In this document: positions 53,202-63,464 of the stretch, piece after piece | Numbering within the stretch: the first letter of the stretch is position 1 | Layout of the letters: every line of letters begins with the position of its first letter | Assembly: GCF_902506325.1 (NCBI RefSeq) | Contig: NZ_LR732331.1 | Coordinates: 1-64,000 of the forward strand | Direction of reading: 5' to 3' | DNA: 64,000 nucleotides | Source of the DNA: Limnobacter sp. 130 | GTDB taxonomy: Bacteria; Pseudomonadota; Gammaproteobacteria; Burkholderiales; Burkholderiaceae_B | Translations under genes and position numbers: made by a program | The notes under the pieces: model-generated | Database searches by the model: none | Told to the model about the DNA's origin: nothing | Seen by the model: the letters and a program-made list of their open reading frames with translations, nothing else

Positions 53202-55568
53202 TTGGTTCATGCGATAACGTGTGCTAAGTGTTGCAACGCAAAAAAGCACGCGTCTCAGGTTTGTCTGCCCGAGCTCGATATTGCAAAAATCCTTGATTCT
53301 GGTGAGTTTCTCTTGATCGTTTCTGATGCCTTTCCCAACCAAAAAGAATCGGACCGGTTGGCCGATTTATACAGAACTCAACTGTTGGACAGTCCTTCCG
53401 AGCCAGAACTGGATGCTTTGGTCAAACTCGGATCTCGGGTGTTCAATGCGGCGTATTGTCTGATTTCTTTGGTTGATCAGGATCGCTTGTGGTTCAAAGC
53501 GAAAACAGGATTGAATGTTTGCGAGTCCGATCGAAGCGGTTCATTTTGTACGCACACCATTCAAAGTAGCGAGCCATACAAAATCCAAGACACATTAACG
53601 GACCCCTTGTACAAGTTGAATCCTTTGGTCACAGGCCCGTTGGGGCTCAGATCGTATCTCGGTGTTCCATTGTATTGTTCCGCGGGCTCGCGAATTGGAA
53701 GCTTTTGTATTCTCGATGTAACGCCTCGCCAATGGACTGTTTCAGAGGTACAGATCATTGAGAAAATGGGTCGCATGGCCGAATTGTTGCTCCTGAAAAG
53801 TAGCCGCTCAAATACGCCTAGAACCATCCCTGGAACGGAGTTCAACGCTGTTTGGACCCGAGTTCTGGTCAATGACAGCGTGGTAATGGATACGACCCTT
53901 TCGCATTTTCTGGGCTTCCCGAAAGAAACCGCAGTCGTTAAAGACTGGTTTACCAGACAAGTATTCGATTGTGATCGTGAGCGCGTGCTGGAAGAAAGGA
54001 GTAGGGCTTCTGGTGAGCCTTTCAGCTATCAAATGGGTCTAGCCGATGGCACCGTGCTTAAAGTTTGCGAACAGGTAAAAATAGCAGGGCAGGGGGCATC
54101 GTTACACAAACGTGGCGAGATGCAAATTCACATCGTGCAGCGTGATGCACCAAAATCGTCGGTGTTGATTATTCCTGATCACTGCGAATTTCACATCTGC
54201 CCCGATTACACGGCAAAAGTTGTTGGTGATACCCACAGTTTGACCTTCCGGCTGCTGGATTTTCTTCACCCAGCCAATATCGCCAGCTTTATTAAGGCTT
54301 GCAAGGCAGTACGCGACAATGGTGGGCGGCGCAGTTTAACGCTTCAGCTCAAGAATCATGGTGGTTACTTTCGTACATACACTGTTCAACTAAGTTGGGA
54401 CGGCGGTGCAGATTCATCCACAGCTGGTGTGTTCCTGGCAGCATTAACTGTTAACTTGCAGTCCCAGAGTATGGATCTGGCCGCTGCCTACAACGAATCG
54501 ATGTCAAAAGCCTTGTGCGCTCCCGGTTTCTTTTGTCACGGAGCAACTGGTCAAATATACATAGCGCCCGAGCTTCGTAAAACGATTGGCCTTTTGGGCC
54601 ACGCGCCACCTCTGGATGAGGTGCTTGTCGCGCTGGAAATATTCTCTGGGCGTGAGTTGAAGGCCGTTCTTTCGCGATGCCTGGAAAGCTGTTCATCAGA
54701 GCGACTTGAATTTAAACGGGAACAATTTGGGCTTACACACTGGTATCAGATCCTGTTAAATGTCGACACCGTACTTGGCGAGAAGCCCAATCTAAGTGTT
54801 TTTCTGATTGACGTGACCGAGCCAAGAGCCGCCAGGTTGGACGCTGAAACCAATTCTTTCACTCGAGATTTGATTCTCCAGAATATGAGCGATGGCTTGC
54901 TTGAATTCGACAACTCGAACTTGGTGGTTTTTGCCAATTCAGCAGCCCGCAAATGTATTTTGGGTGCTGTAAGTGGTTTTGTTGCTGGCATATCAATACA
55001 AACATTGCTTCCCGGGCTGACCCCGGCAGCGCTGTCGAAGGCGCTTTCGGAAATGAGATATCAAGGTGCGTCCGAGTCGTATGAACTGTATGTACCCACC
55101 ACCGGTAAACTAATCAAAACAAAGTTTATTCGTGGGCACAACGCGTCTTACTGCGTAATTAATGACGTTACAAGTCAACACAGAAACCAGCAGCAACTGT
55201 CCTTTGCCGAGCAGGCACTTGCGCTTAGTGAATCACCCGTTGTTTTGCTTGAATTAAATGCAGAATCCACTGACACGTGTAGTGTTGTGTATGTCAATGA
55301 TGCATTCGGGAACAGGTTCAATAGAGGCCCGGATTCAATATTGAATGCAGATCCCGAATGGTTTGCTGTCGCGACATTTGGATCAAGTGGCGTGCGCAAG
55401 TTAACCCAGGCCATTATGAAGTGGCAAAATGCTTCGGTTCAACTCCAGTACCTCGACCCCAACGGGGTGAGCCGCTCGTGTGTTGTTGAGGTTCGCCCTT
55501 CGACGGAGGTACGCAGTTCGACGCGCCATGTGCTGTTGGTGTTGCGGGAACCCGGCGCTTACCAATAA
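53202..55568 (+). CDS. Orphan GAF/multi-PAS sensory protein
   Basis: 788 residues. GAF domain at about 55-200 (LLDSPSEPELDALVKLG, CLISLVDQDRLWFKAKTGL, SFCTHTIQ), then roughly four PAS-like segments to the end, including DGLLEFDNSNLVVFANSAA near 560 and SPVVLLELNAESTDTCSVVYVNDAF near 675. I find no GGDEF, EAL, kinase, HTH or cyclase domain, and the frame ends 96 bases before argS. The start is uncertain: TTG at 53202, or TTG at 53313 nearer the GAF fold with a GGTGAG upstream. Codon and base use are more AT-rich than the neighbours. Confidence 0.8.
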   Translation: MVHAITCAKCCNAKKHASQVCLPELDIAKILDSGEFLLIVSDAFPNQKESDRLADLYRTQLLDSPSEPELDALVKLGSRVFNAAYCLISLVDQDRLWFKAKTGLNVCESDRSGSFCTHTIQSSEPYKIQDTLTDPLYKLNPLVTGPLGLRSYLGVPLYCSAGSRIGSFCILDVTPRQWTVSEVQIIEKMGRMAELLLLKSSRSNTPRTIPGTEFNAVWTRVLVNDSVVMDTTLSHFLGFPKETAVVKDWFTRQVFDCDRERVLEERSRASGEPFSYQMGLADGTVLKVCEQVKIAGQGASLHKRGEMQIHIVQRDAPKSSVLIIPDHCEFHICPDYTAKVVGDTHSLTFRLLDFLHPANIASFIKACKAVRDNGGRRSLTLQLKNHGGYFRTYTVQLSWDGGADSSTAGVFLAALTVNLQSQSMDLAAAYNESMSKALCAPGFFCHGATGQIYIAPELRKTIGLLGHAPPLDEVLVALEIFSGRELKAVLSRCLESCSSERLEFKREQFGLTHWYQILLNVDTVLGEKPNLSVFLIDVTEPRAARLDAETNSFTRDLILQNMSDGLLEFDNSNLVVFANSAARKCILGAVSGFVAGISIQTLLPGLTPAALSKALSEMRYQGASESYELYVPTTGKLIKTKFIRGHNASYCVINDVTSQHRNQQQLSFAEQALALSESPVVLLELNAESTDTCSVVYVNDAFGNRFNRGPDSILNADPEWFAVATFGSSGVRKLTQAIMKWQNASVQLQYLDPNGVSRSCVVEVRPSTEVRSSTRHVLLVLREPGAYQ

Positions 55569-55664
55569 TTCAAAGGCTGGGCATGTTGTTGGTTCAAGTA
55601 CCTTGCGTGGAATCCTTGGTACAATCAGGGGCTTAGCTCATCAACACTGCCCCGACGCCTCCAC

Positions 55665-57404
55665 ATGCTTGCCCAACAACGAAACACACTGATCGCCGCA
55701 TTCGAAGCGGCCGCTGCTGCTGCCCTTAATCAGCCCTTCGAGGGCGTGGCGGCGCTGGAAAAGCCCAAAGACGCCAGCCACGGCGATGCAGCCTGCAATT
55801 TGGCCATGCAGTTGGCCAAGCCCGCGCGCCGCAACCCACGCGAACTCGCGCAATTGCTGGCCGACCATGTGAAGGCCAATCCGTCATGTGCGGGGCTGGT
55901 CGACGCTGTTGAGGTGGCAGGCCCAGGCTTTATCAATATTCGGTTAAGCCAGCAAGCCCGGGTTGCTGTGGTGGCCGAGGTACTGAAGCAAGGTCCGGAA
56001 TTTGGTAAATCACAGGCCCATGCTGACGAAACTGTACTCATCGAGTTTGTCTCGGCCAACCCCACAGGCCCGCTGCACGTAGGCCATGGTCGCCAGGCTG
56101 CATTGGGCGACGCCATGGCGGCAGCCATGCAAACGCAGGGCTGGAAGGTTCACAAAGAGTTCTATTACAACGATGCCGGGGTGCAAATTCAAACCTTGGC
56201 GATTTCAGTTCAAGCCCGTGCCAAAGGGTTTAAACCCGGCGATGCTGAATGGCCCGAAAGTGCCTACAACGGCGATTACATTGCCGATATCGCCGTCGAT
56301 TTTCTGGCTGGCCGGGAAGTGCAGGCCGCTGACGGTGAACCAGTGAAAGGCAATGGCAATGTGGAAGACCTGGAGTCAATTCGCGCCTTTGCTGTGGCGT
56401 ACTTGCGCGCCGAGCAAGACCTGGATTTGCAAGCCTTTGGTGTGAAATTCGATCAGTTTTACCTTGAAAGCTCGCTTTACTCCGAGGGCAAGGTAGAAGA
56501 CGCAGTGGCGCTGATGGTTGCTTCTGGTAAAACCTTTGAAGAAGGCGGGGCACTGTGGTTGCGCTCGACCGATTACGGCGATGACAAAGACAGGGTCATG
56601 CGCAAATCCGAAGGTGGTTACACCTACTTTGTGCCCGATGTGGCCTATCACATCCAGAAATTCAAGCGCGGCTTTGGCAAGGTAATCAATGTGCAGGGCA
56701 CCGACCACCACGGTACCATTGCCCGCGTGCGCGCCGGCTTACAGGCATGCAATGTGGGTGTTCCGCAGGGCTACCCCGATTACGTACTGCACAAAATGGT
56801 CACTGTCATGAAGGGCGGTCAGGAAGTGAAAATTTCCAAGCGTGCCGGCAGTTATGTCACCGTGCGCGACCTGATTTGCTGGTCGGGCGGGGTGGATGAA
56901 AGCCAGCCTATGCTGGAACAGCCAGAGGCGCTCGTCAAAGGCCGCGACGCCGTGCGTTTTTTCCTGGTCAGCCGCAAAGCCGACACCGAGTTCGTGTTCG
57001 ATGTTGATCTGGCCTTGGCCCAATCCGATGAAAACCCGGTGTATTACGTGCAGTATGCCCATGCCCGGATTCATTCCATTCTCGATCAGGCCGAAGTGGA
57101 TTTGGCAACGGTTCACAGCGCCAATTTGGCCCTTCTGGGTGCGCCATCTGAACTTGCTTTGCTCAGAACGTTGGTTTCTTACCCGGACATTTTGTCCAAG
57201 GCTGCCGATGAGTTGGCGCCACACCACATCGCTTTTTACCTTCGCGAGCTGGCTGGCGCATTCCATACTTTCTACAATGCCGAGCGAGTGCGCATCGACG
57301 ACCTGGCCTTGAAAACCGCGCGTGTAGCCTTGCTCGTGGCTGTGGCGACCGTGTTGGCGAACGGCCTGGCGGTTTTGGGTGTTTCCGCGCCCAAACGGAT
57401 GTAA
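55665..57404 (+). CDS. argS: Arginyl-tRNA synthetase
   Basis: 579 residues. Class Ia: HIGH-type motif [12 protein letters not shown], the KMSK-equivalent segment [10 protein letters not shown], and an arginine-specific N-terminal Add1 domain. Charges tRNA-Arg. The length fits the family. Followed by a strong hairpin. The ATG at 55665 gives the usual N-terminus MLAQQRNTL. Confidence 0.97.
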   Translation: MLAQQRNTLIAAFEAAAAAALNQPFEGVAALEKPKDASHGDAACNLAMQLAKPARRNPRELAQLLADHVKANPSCAGLVDAVEVAGPGFINIRLSQQARVAVVAEVLKQGPEFGKSQAHADETVLIEFVSANPTGPLHVGHGRQAALGDAMAAAMQTQGWKVHKEFYYNDAGVQIQTLAISVQARAKGFKPGDAEWPESAYNGDYIADIAVDFLAGREVQAADGEPVKGNGNVEDLESIRAFAVAYLRAEQDLDLQAFGVKFDQFYLESSLYSEGKVEDAVALMVASGKTFEEGGALWLRSTDYGDDKDRVMRKSEGGYTYFVPDVAYHIQKFKRGFGKVINVQGTDHHGTIARVRAGLQACNVGVPQGYPDYVLHKMVTVMKGGQEVKISKRAGSYVTVRDLICWSGGVDESQPMLEQPEALVKGRDAVRFFLVSRKADTEFVFDVDLALAQSDENPVYYVQYAHARIHSILDQAEVDLATVHSANLALLGAPSELALLRTLVSYPDILSKAADELAPHHIAFYLRELAGAFHTFYNAERVRIDDLALKTARVALLVAVATVLANGLAVLGVSAPKRM

Positions 57405-57423
57405 CCGGGTTCTGGCGATTTTG

Positions 57424-57456
57424 GCTCAAAACCCTTGTTGAATAAGGGTTTTGAGC
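57424..57456 (+). terminator. Strong hairpin after argS
   Basis: A 13-base perfect stem (57424-57436 with 57444-57456, arms GCTCAAAACCCTT and AAGGGTTTTGAGC) around a seven-base loop. CCCTT/AAGGG followed by four T inside the stem resembles a Rho-independent terminator that works in both directions, although there is no T tract beyond the stem. Confidence 0.7.
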
Positions 57457-57536
57457 TGAGTTTGAGGAGTCCTCACTCTAGGCGCAGGTGCCTGGTTTTT
57501 GGTACCATAAAAGGCTAAGCAGTCTAAAGGTTTTGC

Positions 57537-60500
57537 ATGAACGCACCCGTCGAATTAAACACATTGAAACCCTCTGCCGGCGAAACCGCTCGCCTGCGGG
57601 AAATTCCATACAACTACACCTCGTTTTCGGACCGTGAAATCGTGATCCGTTTACTGGGCGAGTCGGCCTGGAACATTCTTCAAGAGTTGCGCCAGGAAAG
57701 AAAAACTGGCCGTTCAGCACGCATGCTGTTTGAGGTATTGGGCGACATCTGGGTGGTGCGCCGCAACCCGTATTTGCAAGACGACCTGCTCGACAATCCC
57801 AAGCGCCTGACTGCGCTGATCGAAGCTTTGTTTCACCGCCTGGGCGAAATTGACGCCCGTCGGGTGGAAGTGAAAGAAGCCGCGGTCGAAACGGATACAG
57901 ACAATCGCAGTGCCAAGGTTCGTGAATTACTCACCGTGGCCGAAAAAGCAGTATTCGAGTTTCAGCGTGAGCTGGAAGCCATGGCCATTTTGCGTGGTCG
58001 TGCCCGCAAGGTGTTGGGTGAACACACAGCGAAAGACAACATCAAGTACGACGGTCTGTCGCGTGTTTCCCACGTAACTGACGCCACCGACTGGCGCGTA
58101 GAGTACCCGTTTGTGGTGCTCACCCCCGACCGCGAATCTGAAATTCCTGGTTTGGTCAAAGCCTGTATCGACTTGGGTCTCACCATTATTCCACGTGGAG
58201 GCGGCACGGGTTACACCGGTGGCGCGGTGCCACTCACGGCCTTGTCGGCCATCATCAACACCGAAAAGCTGGAAGAACTTGGCCAAGTCAAAATGGAAGT
58301 GTTGCCTGGTCTTTCTGAGGAATACGCAACCGTGTTTTCGGGTGCGGGTGTGGTCACCAAGCGCGTATCGGAAGCGGCTGAAGCCGCTGGTCGCGTGTTT
58401 GCAGTTGACCCCACATCGGCCGAAGCCAGCTGTATTGGCGGCAACGTGGCCATGAATGCGGGCGGCAAGAAAGCCGTGTTGTGGGGTACTGCGCTCGATA
58501 ACCTGGCGTGGTGGAGAATGGTCGACCCACAGGGCGACTGGCTTGAGGTGACTCGAGTCAACCACAACCTGAGCAAAATTCACGACGCACCCCAGGCCGA
58601 TTTTGACCTGGTGTGGTCCGATGGCCGCCTGGCACCGAATGCCAAAATTCTGAAAACCGAACGCCTTACCGTTGAAGGTGCGCGTTTCCGCAAGGTTGGT
58701 TTGGGCAAAGACGTAACCGACAAGTTTCTGGCCGGATTGCCCGGTATCCAGAAAGAAGGTTGCGATGGCCTGATCACATCGGCCAAGTGGATTTTGCACC
58801 GCATGCCCAAACACACCCGCACGGTGTGTCTGGAGTTTTACGGCCAGGCCCGCGACGCAGTGCCTTCAATTGTCGAAATCAAGAACTATCTCGATACCGA
58901 GGGCAAAGCCATGGGCGCCATTTTGGCGGGCCTTGAGCACCTCGACGAGCGCTATTTGCGCGCGGTGAAATACAGCCCCAAGTCCAAGCGTGGCGCTTTC
59001 CCGAAAATGGTGTTGTTTGGCGATATCGTGGGCGACGATGAAAATGCAGTGGCCCAAGCGGCTTCTGAAGTGGTTCGCCTGTCCAATGGTCGCGCCGGTG
59101 AAGGTTTTGTAGCAGTCAGCCCCGAAGCCCGCAAGAAGTTCTGGCTTGACCGCGCCCGTACCGCCGCCATTGCGCGCCACACCAACGCCTTCAAAATCAA
59201 CGAAGACGTGGTCATTCCCCTGCCGCGCATGGGCGAATACACCGATGAAATCGAGCGCATCAACATTGAATTGTCGATTCGCAACAAGCTGAAACTGGTT
59301 GCAGCGCTTCGAGCCTTTTTTGAGAAGCCCCTGACCCTGGGCAAAACCGACGAAGTGGATTCCACCAAGTTGTCGACTGAAGACCTGGTGGGTGACCGTG
59401 TTGGCCGCGCCGTTGAGTTGCTTGAAGGCGTGCATGAACGCTGGAGCTGGTTGCTGGGCAATATGAACATGCCATTGGCACAAGCCAACCCGGTGTTGAA
59501 AACAATTGGTTTGGGTCATCTGGATGCCGCGCTTGAAAAGCGTTTGGCAGATCAACCTGAAGCGACCGTGTTCGATGTGCTGCAAGATCGCACCATTCGG
59601 GTTAGCTGGAAAACCGAACTGCGTCACAACCTGAACCGCATTTTTGAGGGCGGTGTGTTTGTGCCCGTGATGGAAGAATGCAAAGCCATTCACAAGCAGG
59701 TACTGCGCGGTCGTTTGTTCGTGGCGCTGCACATGCATGCTGGCGACGGCAATGTGCACACGAACATTCCGGTGAATTCTGACGACTACGAAATGTTGCG
59801 TGAAGCGGAACACACCGTTGACCGCATCATGCAAATTGCCCGGAATCTGGACGGTGTTATTTCCGGTGAGCACGGTATTGGCATTACCAAGTACCAGTAC
59901 CTCACCAAAGAGGAATTGCAGCCGTTCCAGGATTACAAGCAGCGCATCGACCCGGAAGGTCGTTTCAACAAGGGCAAGCTGTTGCCCGGCGGTGATTTGG
60001 CCAATGCCTACACGCCCAGCTTCAACTTGATGGGCCATGAAAGCTTGATCATGAGCCAAAGCGACATTGGCTCAATTGCGGATTCCGTGAAAGATTGTCT
60101 GCGTTGCGGCAAGTGCAAGCCCGTGTGTTCTACCCACGTGCCGCGTGCCAATTTGCTGTACAGCCCACGCAACAAAATTCTGGCCACCTCTTTGCTGGTC
60201 GAAGCCTTCTTGTATGAAGAACAAACCCGCCGTGGTGTGTCCATCAAGCATTGGGAAGAATTCGAAGACGTGGCCGACCACTGCACGGTGTGCCACAAGT
60301 GTTTAACGCCATGCCCGGTCGATATCGATTTTGGCGACGTGTCCATGAACATGCGCGCCCTGTTGCGCAAGCTGGACAAGAAAAGCTTCAACCCCGGCAC
60401 TGCCTTGGCCATGACTTTCCTGAATGCGAAAGACCCGGCCACCATCAAAGCCATGCGTGTGGGCATGACAGGTATTGGTTACAAGCTGCAGCGTGGCGCC

Positions 60501-61517
60501 TACAAAGTGGCGAAGTCGCTGGGTATGTTGAACAAGCAAATCGCCAAGCCGCCTGCCACGGTGGGCAAGGCACCAATTCGTGAGCAGGTGATTCACTTCA
60601 TCAACAAGCCCATGCCCGGTGGTTTGCCCAAGAAAACCGCACGTGCCTTGCTTGACATCGAGAACAGCGATTACGTGCCGGTGATTCGCAACCCGAAAAC
60701 CACGCAGGCTGACACTGAAGCGGTGTTCTATTTCCCTGGTTGCGGTTCGGAACGTTTGTACAGCCAGGTGGGTTTGGCCACGCAGGCCATGTTGTGGAAT
60801 GTGGGCGTGCAAACTGTGCTGCCTCCTGGTTACCTGTGCTGTGGTTACCCGCAGCGTGGGGCAGGGCAGTACGACAAAGCCGAGAAAATGATCACCGACA
60901 ACCGCGTGCTGTTTCACCGCGTTGCCAACACCTTGAACTACCTTGATATTAAAACCGTGGTGGTGAGCTGTGGCACCTGTTACGACCAGTTGCAGGGTTA
61001 TGAGTTCGAGAAAATTTTCCCTGGCTGCCGCATCATCGACATTCACGAATTCCTGATGGAAAAAGGCGTGACGCTGGACAATGTGACGGGTACGAAGTAC
61101 ATGTACCACGACCCTTGCCACACACCCATGAAAACCTACGACCCGCTGAAGGTTGTGAACCAGTTGATGAACAGCGAGTTGCAGGGTCAGACCATCACCA
61201 AGAATGATCGCTGCTGTGGCGAATCGGGCACCTTTGGTGTTTCGCGCCCCGACGTGGCAACGCAGGTTCGCTTCCGCAAGGAAGAGGAAATGCGCAAGGG
61301 TGCGGAAAAGGTTCGGGAAAACGCACCACAAGCCGATGTGAAAATTCTGACCAGCTGCCCATCCTGCTTGCAGGGTTTGAGCCGCTACAGCGACGATGCC
61401 AATTTGCAAGCAGATTACATTGTGGTTGAAGTTGCCAAGCATGTGCTGGGTCAGGACTGGTTGCAAAACTATGTGAAAGACGCCAACGACGGCGGCATTG
61501 AGCGCATCCTTGTCTAA
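57537..61517 (+). CDS. FAD-linked oxidoreductase with DUF3683 and Fe-S/CCG domains
   Basis: 1326 residues. N-terminal about 150-residue DUF3683-type region, FAD-binding domain with [15 protein letters not shown] (about 219-233), FAD-oxidase C-terminal domain with [14 protein letters not shown], two 4Fe-4S motifs ([11 protein letters not shown] at about 854; [11 protein letters not shown] at about 915) and two CCG domains (FPGCGSE at about 1065; [11 protein letters not shown] at about 1223). It resembles GlcD plus GlcF fused, i.e. a glycolate/D-lactate-type dehydrogenase passing electrons to quinone through Fe-S clusters; substrate unproven. No neighbour suggests it. Confidence 0.9.
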   Translation: MNAPVELNTLKPSAGETARLREIPYNYTSFSDREIVIRLLGESAWNILQELRQERKTGRSARMLFEVLGDIWVVRRNPYLQDDLLDNPKRLTALIEALFHRLGEIDARRVEVKEAAVETDTDNRSAKVRELLTVAEKAVFEFQRELEAMAILRGRARKVLGEHTAKDNIKYDGLSRVSHVTDATDWRVEYPFVVLTPDRESEIPGLVKACIDLGLTIIPRGGGTGYTGGAVPLTALSAIINTEKLEELGQVKMEVLPGLSEEYATVFSGAGVVTKRVSEAAEAAGRVFAVDPTSAEASCIGGNVAMNAGGKKAVLWGTALDNLAWWRMVDPQGDWLEVTRVNHNLSKIHDAPQADFDLVWSDGRLAPNAKILKTERLTVEGARFRKVGLGKDVTDKFLAGLPGIQKEGCDGLITSAKWILHRMPKHTRTVCLEFYGQARDAVPSIVEIKNYLDTEGKAMGAILAGLEHLDERYLRAVKYSPKSKRGAFPKMVLFGDIVGDDENAVAQAASEVVRLSNGRAGEGFVAVSPEARKKFWLDRARTAAIARHTNAFKINEDVVIPLPRMGEYTDEIERINIELSIRNKLKLVAALRAFFEKPLTLGKTDEVDSTKLSTEDLVGDRVGRAVELLEGVHERWSWLLGNMNMPLAQANPVLKTIGLGHLDAALEKRLADQPEATVFDVLQDRTIRVSWKTELRHNLNRIFEGGVFVPVMEECKAIHKQVLRGRLFVALHMHAGDGNVHTNIPVNSDDYEMLREAEHTVDRIMQIARNLDGVISGEHGIGITKYQYLTKEELQPFQDYKQRIDPEGRFNKGKLLPGGDLANAYTPSFNLMGHESLIMSQSDIGSIADSVKDCLRCGKCKPVCSTHVPRANLLYSPRNKILATSLLVEAFLYEEQTRRGVSIKHWEEFEDVADHCTVCHKCLTPCPVDIDFGDVSMNMRALLRKLDKKSFNPGTALAMTFLNAKDPATIKAMRVGMTGIGYKLQRGAYKVAKSLGMLNKQIAKPPATVGKAPIREQVIHFINKPMPGGLPKKTARALLDIENSDYVPVIRNPKTTQADTEAVFYFPGCGSERLYSQVGLATQAMLWNVGVQTVLPPGYLCCGYPQRGAGQYDKAEKMITDNRVLFHRVANTLNYLDIKTVVVSCGTCYDQLQGYEFEKIFPGCRIIDIHEFLMEKGVTLDNVTGTKYMYHDPCHTPMKTYDPLKVVNQLMNSELQGQTITKNDRCCGESGTFGVSRPDVATQVRFRKEEEMRKGAEKVRENAPQADVKILTSCPSCLQGLSRYSDDANLQADYIVVEVAKHVLGQDWLQNYVKDANDGGIERILV

Positions 61518-61959
61518 TTGCCCCCTGTGTGCCACACCGGGCGGCGATTGGGTGTTCAATTGCAGCAAGTTTCGGGTGATCGAGGCCGTGGATGCCGATT
61601 ACCCCGGCTTTCTGCGCTTGATCTGGAACGACCATGTTCGCGAGTTTTCTGACCTGAGCCGCGAAGATCGGGTGCTGTGTATGGACGCGGTGGTGTTGCT
61701 TGAGCAATTCGTGTTGCGCGTATTCAAGGCCGACAAAGCAAATATTGCCACGCTTGGCAATGTGGTGCCCCATTTGCATTGGCATGTTATTCCGCGTTTT
61801 ACCGACGACAAACACTTTCCTGCTCCGGTGTGGGCTGTGGCCAAGCAGGGTGTTTCCTTGTCGCCCCGGCAGCAGTTGGTGCTTGATTCAAAGCCCAAGT
61901 GGATGCTGGCATTGCGGGCTGAGTTGCTGGCGGCGTTTCCTGGCGTAGCGAACATGTAA
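61510..61959 (+). CDS. HIT family protein
   Basis: 149 residues. [10 protein letters not shown] is the histidine triad; an N-terminal CPLC pair resembles the zinc pair of related proteins. HIT proteins hydrolyse or transfer nucleoside monophosphates. I choose TTG at 61510, which puts CPLC near the N-terminus and overlaps the preceding stop by eight bases; TTG at 61498 is the alternative. Start confidence is low, family confidence is high. Confidence 0.88.
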   Translation: MSNCPLCATPGGDWVFNCSKFRVIEAVDADYPGFLRLIWNDHVREFSDLSREDRVLCMDAVVLLEQFVLRVFKADKANIATLGNVVPHLHWHVIPRFTDDKHFPAPVWAVAKQGVSLSPRQQLVLDSKPKWMLALRAELLAAFPGVANM

Positions 61960-61977
61960 TTAAGGCCTGGCTAGATT

Positions 61978-62000
61978 AGGCTCACGCACAACGTGAGCCT
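61978..62000. terminator. Hairpin between the HIT gene and phoR
   Basis: AGGCTCACG (61978-61986) pairs with CGTGAGCCT (61992-62000) over nine bases around a five-base loop. It sits between two convergent genes. There is no long T tract, so terminator function is likely but not certain. Confidence 0.5.
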
Positions 62001-62077
62001 TCCGCCAGTCGCCAACCCTGTTGATTGCGCTAGGCAACCGAATTGGTGGTTTGCGGTAAAGCTACACGTCGCTTCGC

Positions 62078-63424
62078 TCAAACAGTCGTCGCTTCGGAAA
62101 CGGCAGGCTTCGAAGCCGCACCAGCCTTCGCCAGTGGCAGCAGAATCGTAAATGTGCTGCCCGCATTCGGCCGGCTTTGAATGTCCAGTTCACCATCGTG
62201 GCGTTGCACCACATGCTTCACAATCGCCAAACCCAAGCCAGTGCCACCACTTTCGCGTGAACGGCTGCGGTCCACACGGTAAAAGCGCTCAGTCAGTCGT
62301 GGAATGTGTTCTGCCGACACACCAATGCCCGTGTCTTTCACAACAAACGTTGCACAGGGCTTTCCAATCTCGTTTTCTGTCTTGCGCAAACTGATGGAAA
62401 TTTTTCCATGCGCGGGTGTGTAACGCACAGCATTGGTCACGATATTCGAGAAGGCGCTGAAAATCTCGGCTGAATTGCCGAAACCCATTAAACCCTTGTC
62501 AACATCCACCGAAATATCGTGCTTTCCGGCGGAAAGTTGTTGGGCTTCATCGCCTGTTTTCTGGGCAATTCCACTCAAATCAACTGGTTCGCCACCTTCA
62601 CCCGCATTGGGCGATGATTCAAGCGCCGACAAAGCCAGCAGGTCTTCCACCAGGTTCTGCATGCGGTTGGCCTGGGTGTACATCAAATTCAGGTATTCGG
62701 TTTGTTGTTCTTTGCTCAACGGCAAATCACGAAATGTTTCCAGAAAACCGCTGAGCACGGTCAGTGGCGTTTTCAGTTCATGCGACACATTGGCAATGAA
62801 GTCCCGGCGCATGCGTTCCAGTTTTTCAACCTGGGTTACATCGCGGGAAAGTACCAGCATTTGCTGGTCACCATAGCTGACCAACTGCACCGACAATACT
62901 TTGCTGCGGCTGCGTGGGGCGGTCATGATCAGGGGTTGTTCCCAAGAGCGGCTGCGTATGTATTTCGAGAAATTGGGATTTCGAACCAGGTTAATCAGGG
63001 GCTGGCCAATGTCGCTGCCCAGTTTCAATCCCAGGTGGTCTTGCGCTGTGTCGTTACACCAGGAAATATGACCTTCGGAATCGAGCGTAACAACGCCATC
63101 GGGCAAGGCCTGTGCGGCGGTTCTGAAAGAGACCAAGGCATTGGTCAGTGCCTGTTGCTGGCGCTGGTGCAAGCGCAGGTAGCGGAAAAGTTTCGCCGCA
63201 AGGTCGTCCCACCAACTGGAAACCTCGGGCACGTTTTCGACTTTGAAGTCATCCAGCCAGGCAATAATGCGCAGGCCCGAGCGCACGTGGAGCGCATAGA
63301 CCAGTAGCGAGGCCAAAATAGAACCAGCCACCGCGCCCTTGGGCCCGGCAACCATTTGGCCCACGATGGCAGCTGCACCCAGCACCATGGCCAATAGTAT
63401 GAGTCGAAAAAAGATGAACGTCAT
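62078..63424 (-). CDS. phoR: Phosphate regulon sensor histidine kinase PhoR
   Basis: 448 residues. Two N-terminal membrane helices, a DUF3329-like stretch, a PAS domain (TLDSEGHISWCNDTAQDHLG), HisKA with FIANVSHELKTPLTV and a catalytic domain with VVKDTGIGVSAEHIPRLTERFYRVD and GTGLGLAIV. It senses phosphate status with PstSCAB-PhoU and acts on PhoB, whose gene lies 40 bases upstream. The pho-specific name rests on domain order and the phoB neighbour. Confidence 0.93.
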   Translation of the reverse strand: MTFIFFRLILLAMVLGAAAIVGQMVAGPKGAVAGSILASLLVYALHVRSGLRIIAWLDDFKVENVPEVSSWWDDLAAKLFRYLRLHQRQQQALTNALVSFRTAAQALPDGVVTLDSEGHISWCNDTAQDHLGLKLGSDIGQPLINLVRNPNFSKYIRSRSWEQPLIMTAPRSRSKVLSVQLVSYGDQQMLVLSRDVTQVEKLERMRRDFIANVSHELKTPLTVLSGFLETFRDLPLSKEQQTEYLNLMYTQANRMQNLVEDLLALSALESSPNAGEGGEPVDLSGIAQKTGDEAQQLSAGKHDISVDVDKGLMGFGNSAEIFSAFSNIVTNAVRYTPAHGKISISLRKTENEIGKPCATFVVKDTGIGVSAEHIPRLTERFYRVDRSRSRESGGTGLGLAIVKHVVQRHDGELDIQSRPNAGSTFTILLPLAKAGAASKPAVSEATTV

Positions 63425-63464
63425 AGGTGCGTATTCTAGGGGAATATCCCGTCGGGGGGAGCCC

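Noticed and set aside
58866-60059. Long open frame (397 codons) on the strand opposite the FAD/Fe-S oxidoreductase
   Set aside because: It lies wholly inside a strongly conserved gene, has no ribosome-binding site and its translation resembles no family; third-position GC bias opens antisense frames in this region.
60303-61568. Second long antisense frame (421 codons) at the 3' end of the same oxidoreductase
   Set aside because: Same reason; it covers the Fe-S and CCG motifs of the real gene and also runs into the HIT gene.
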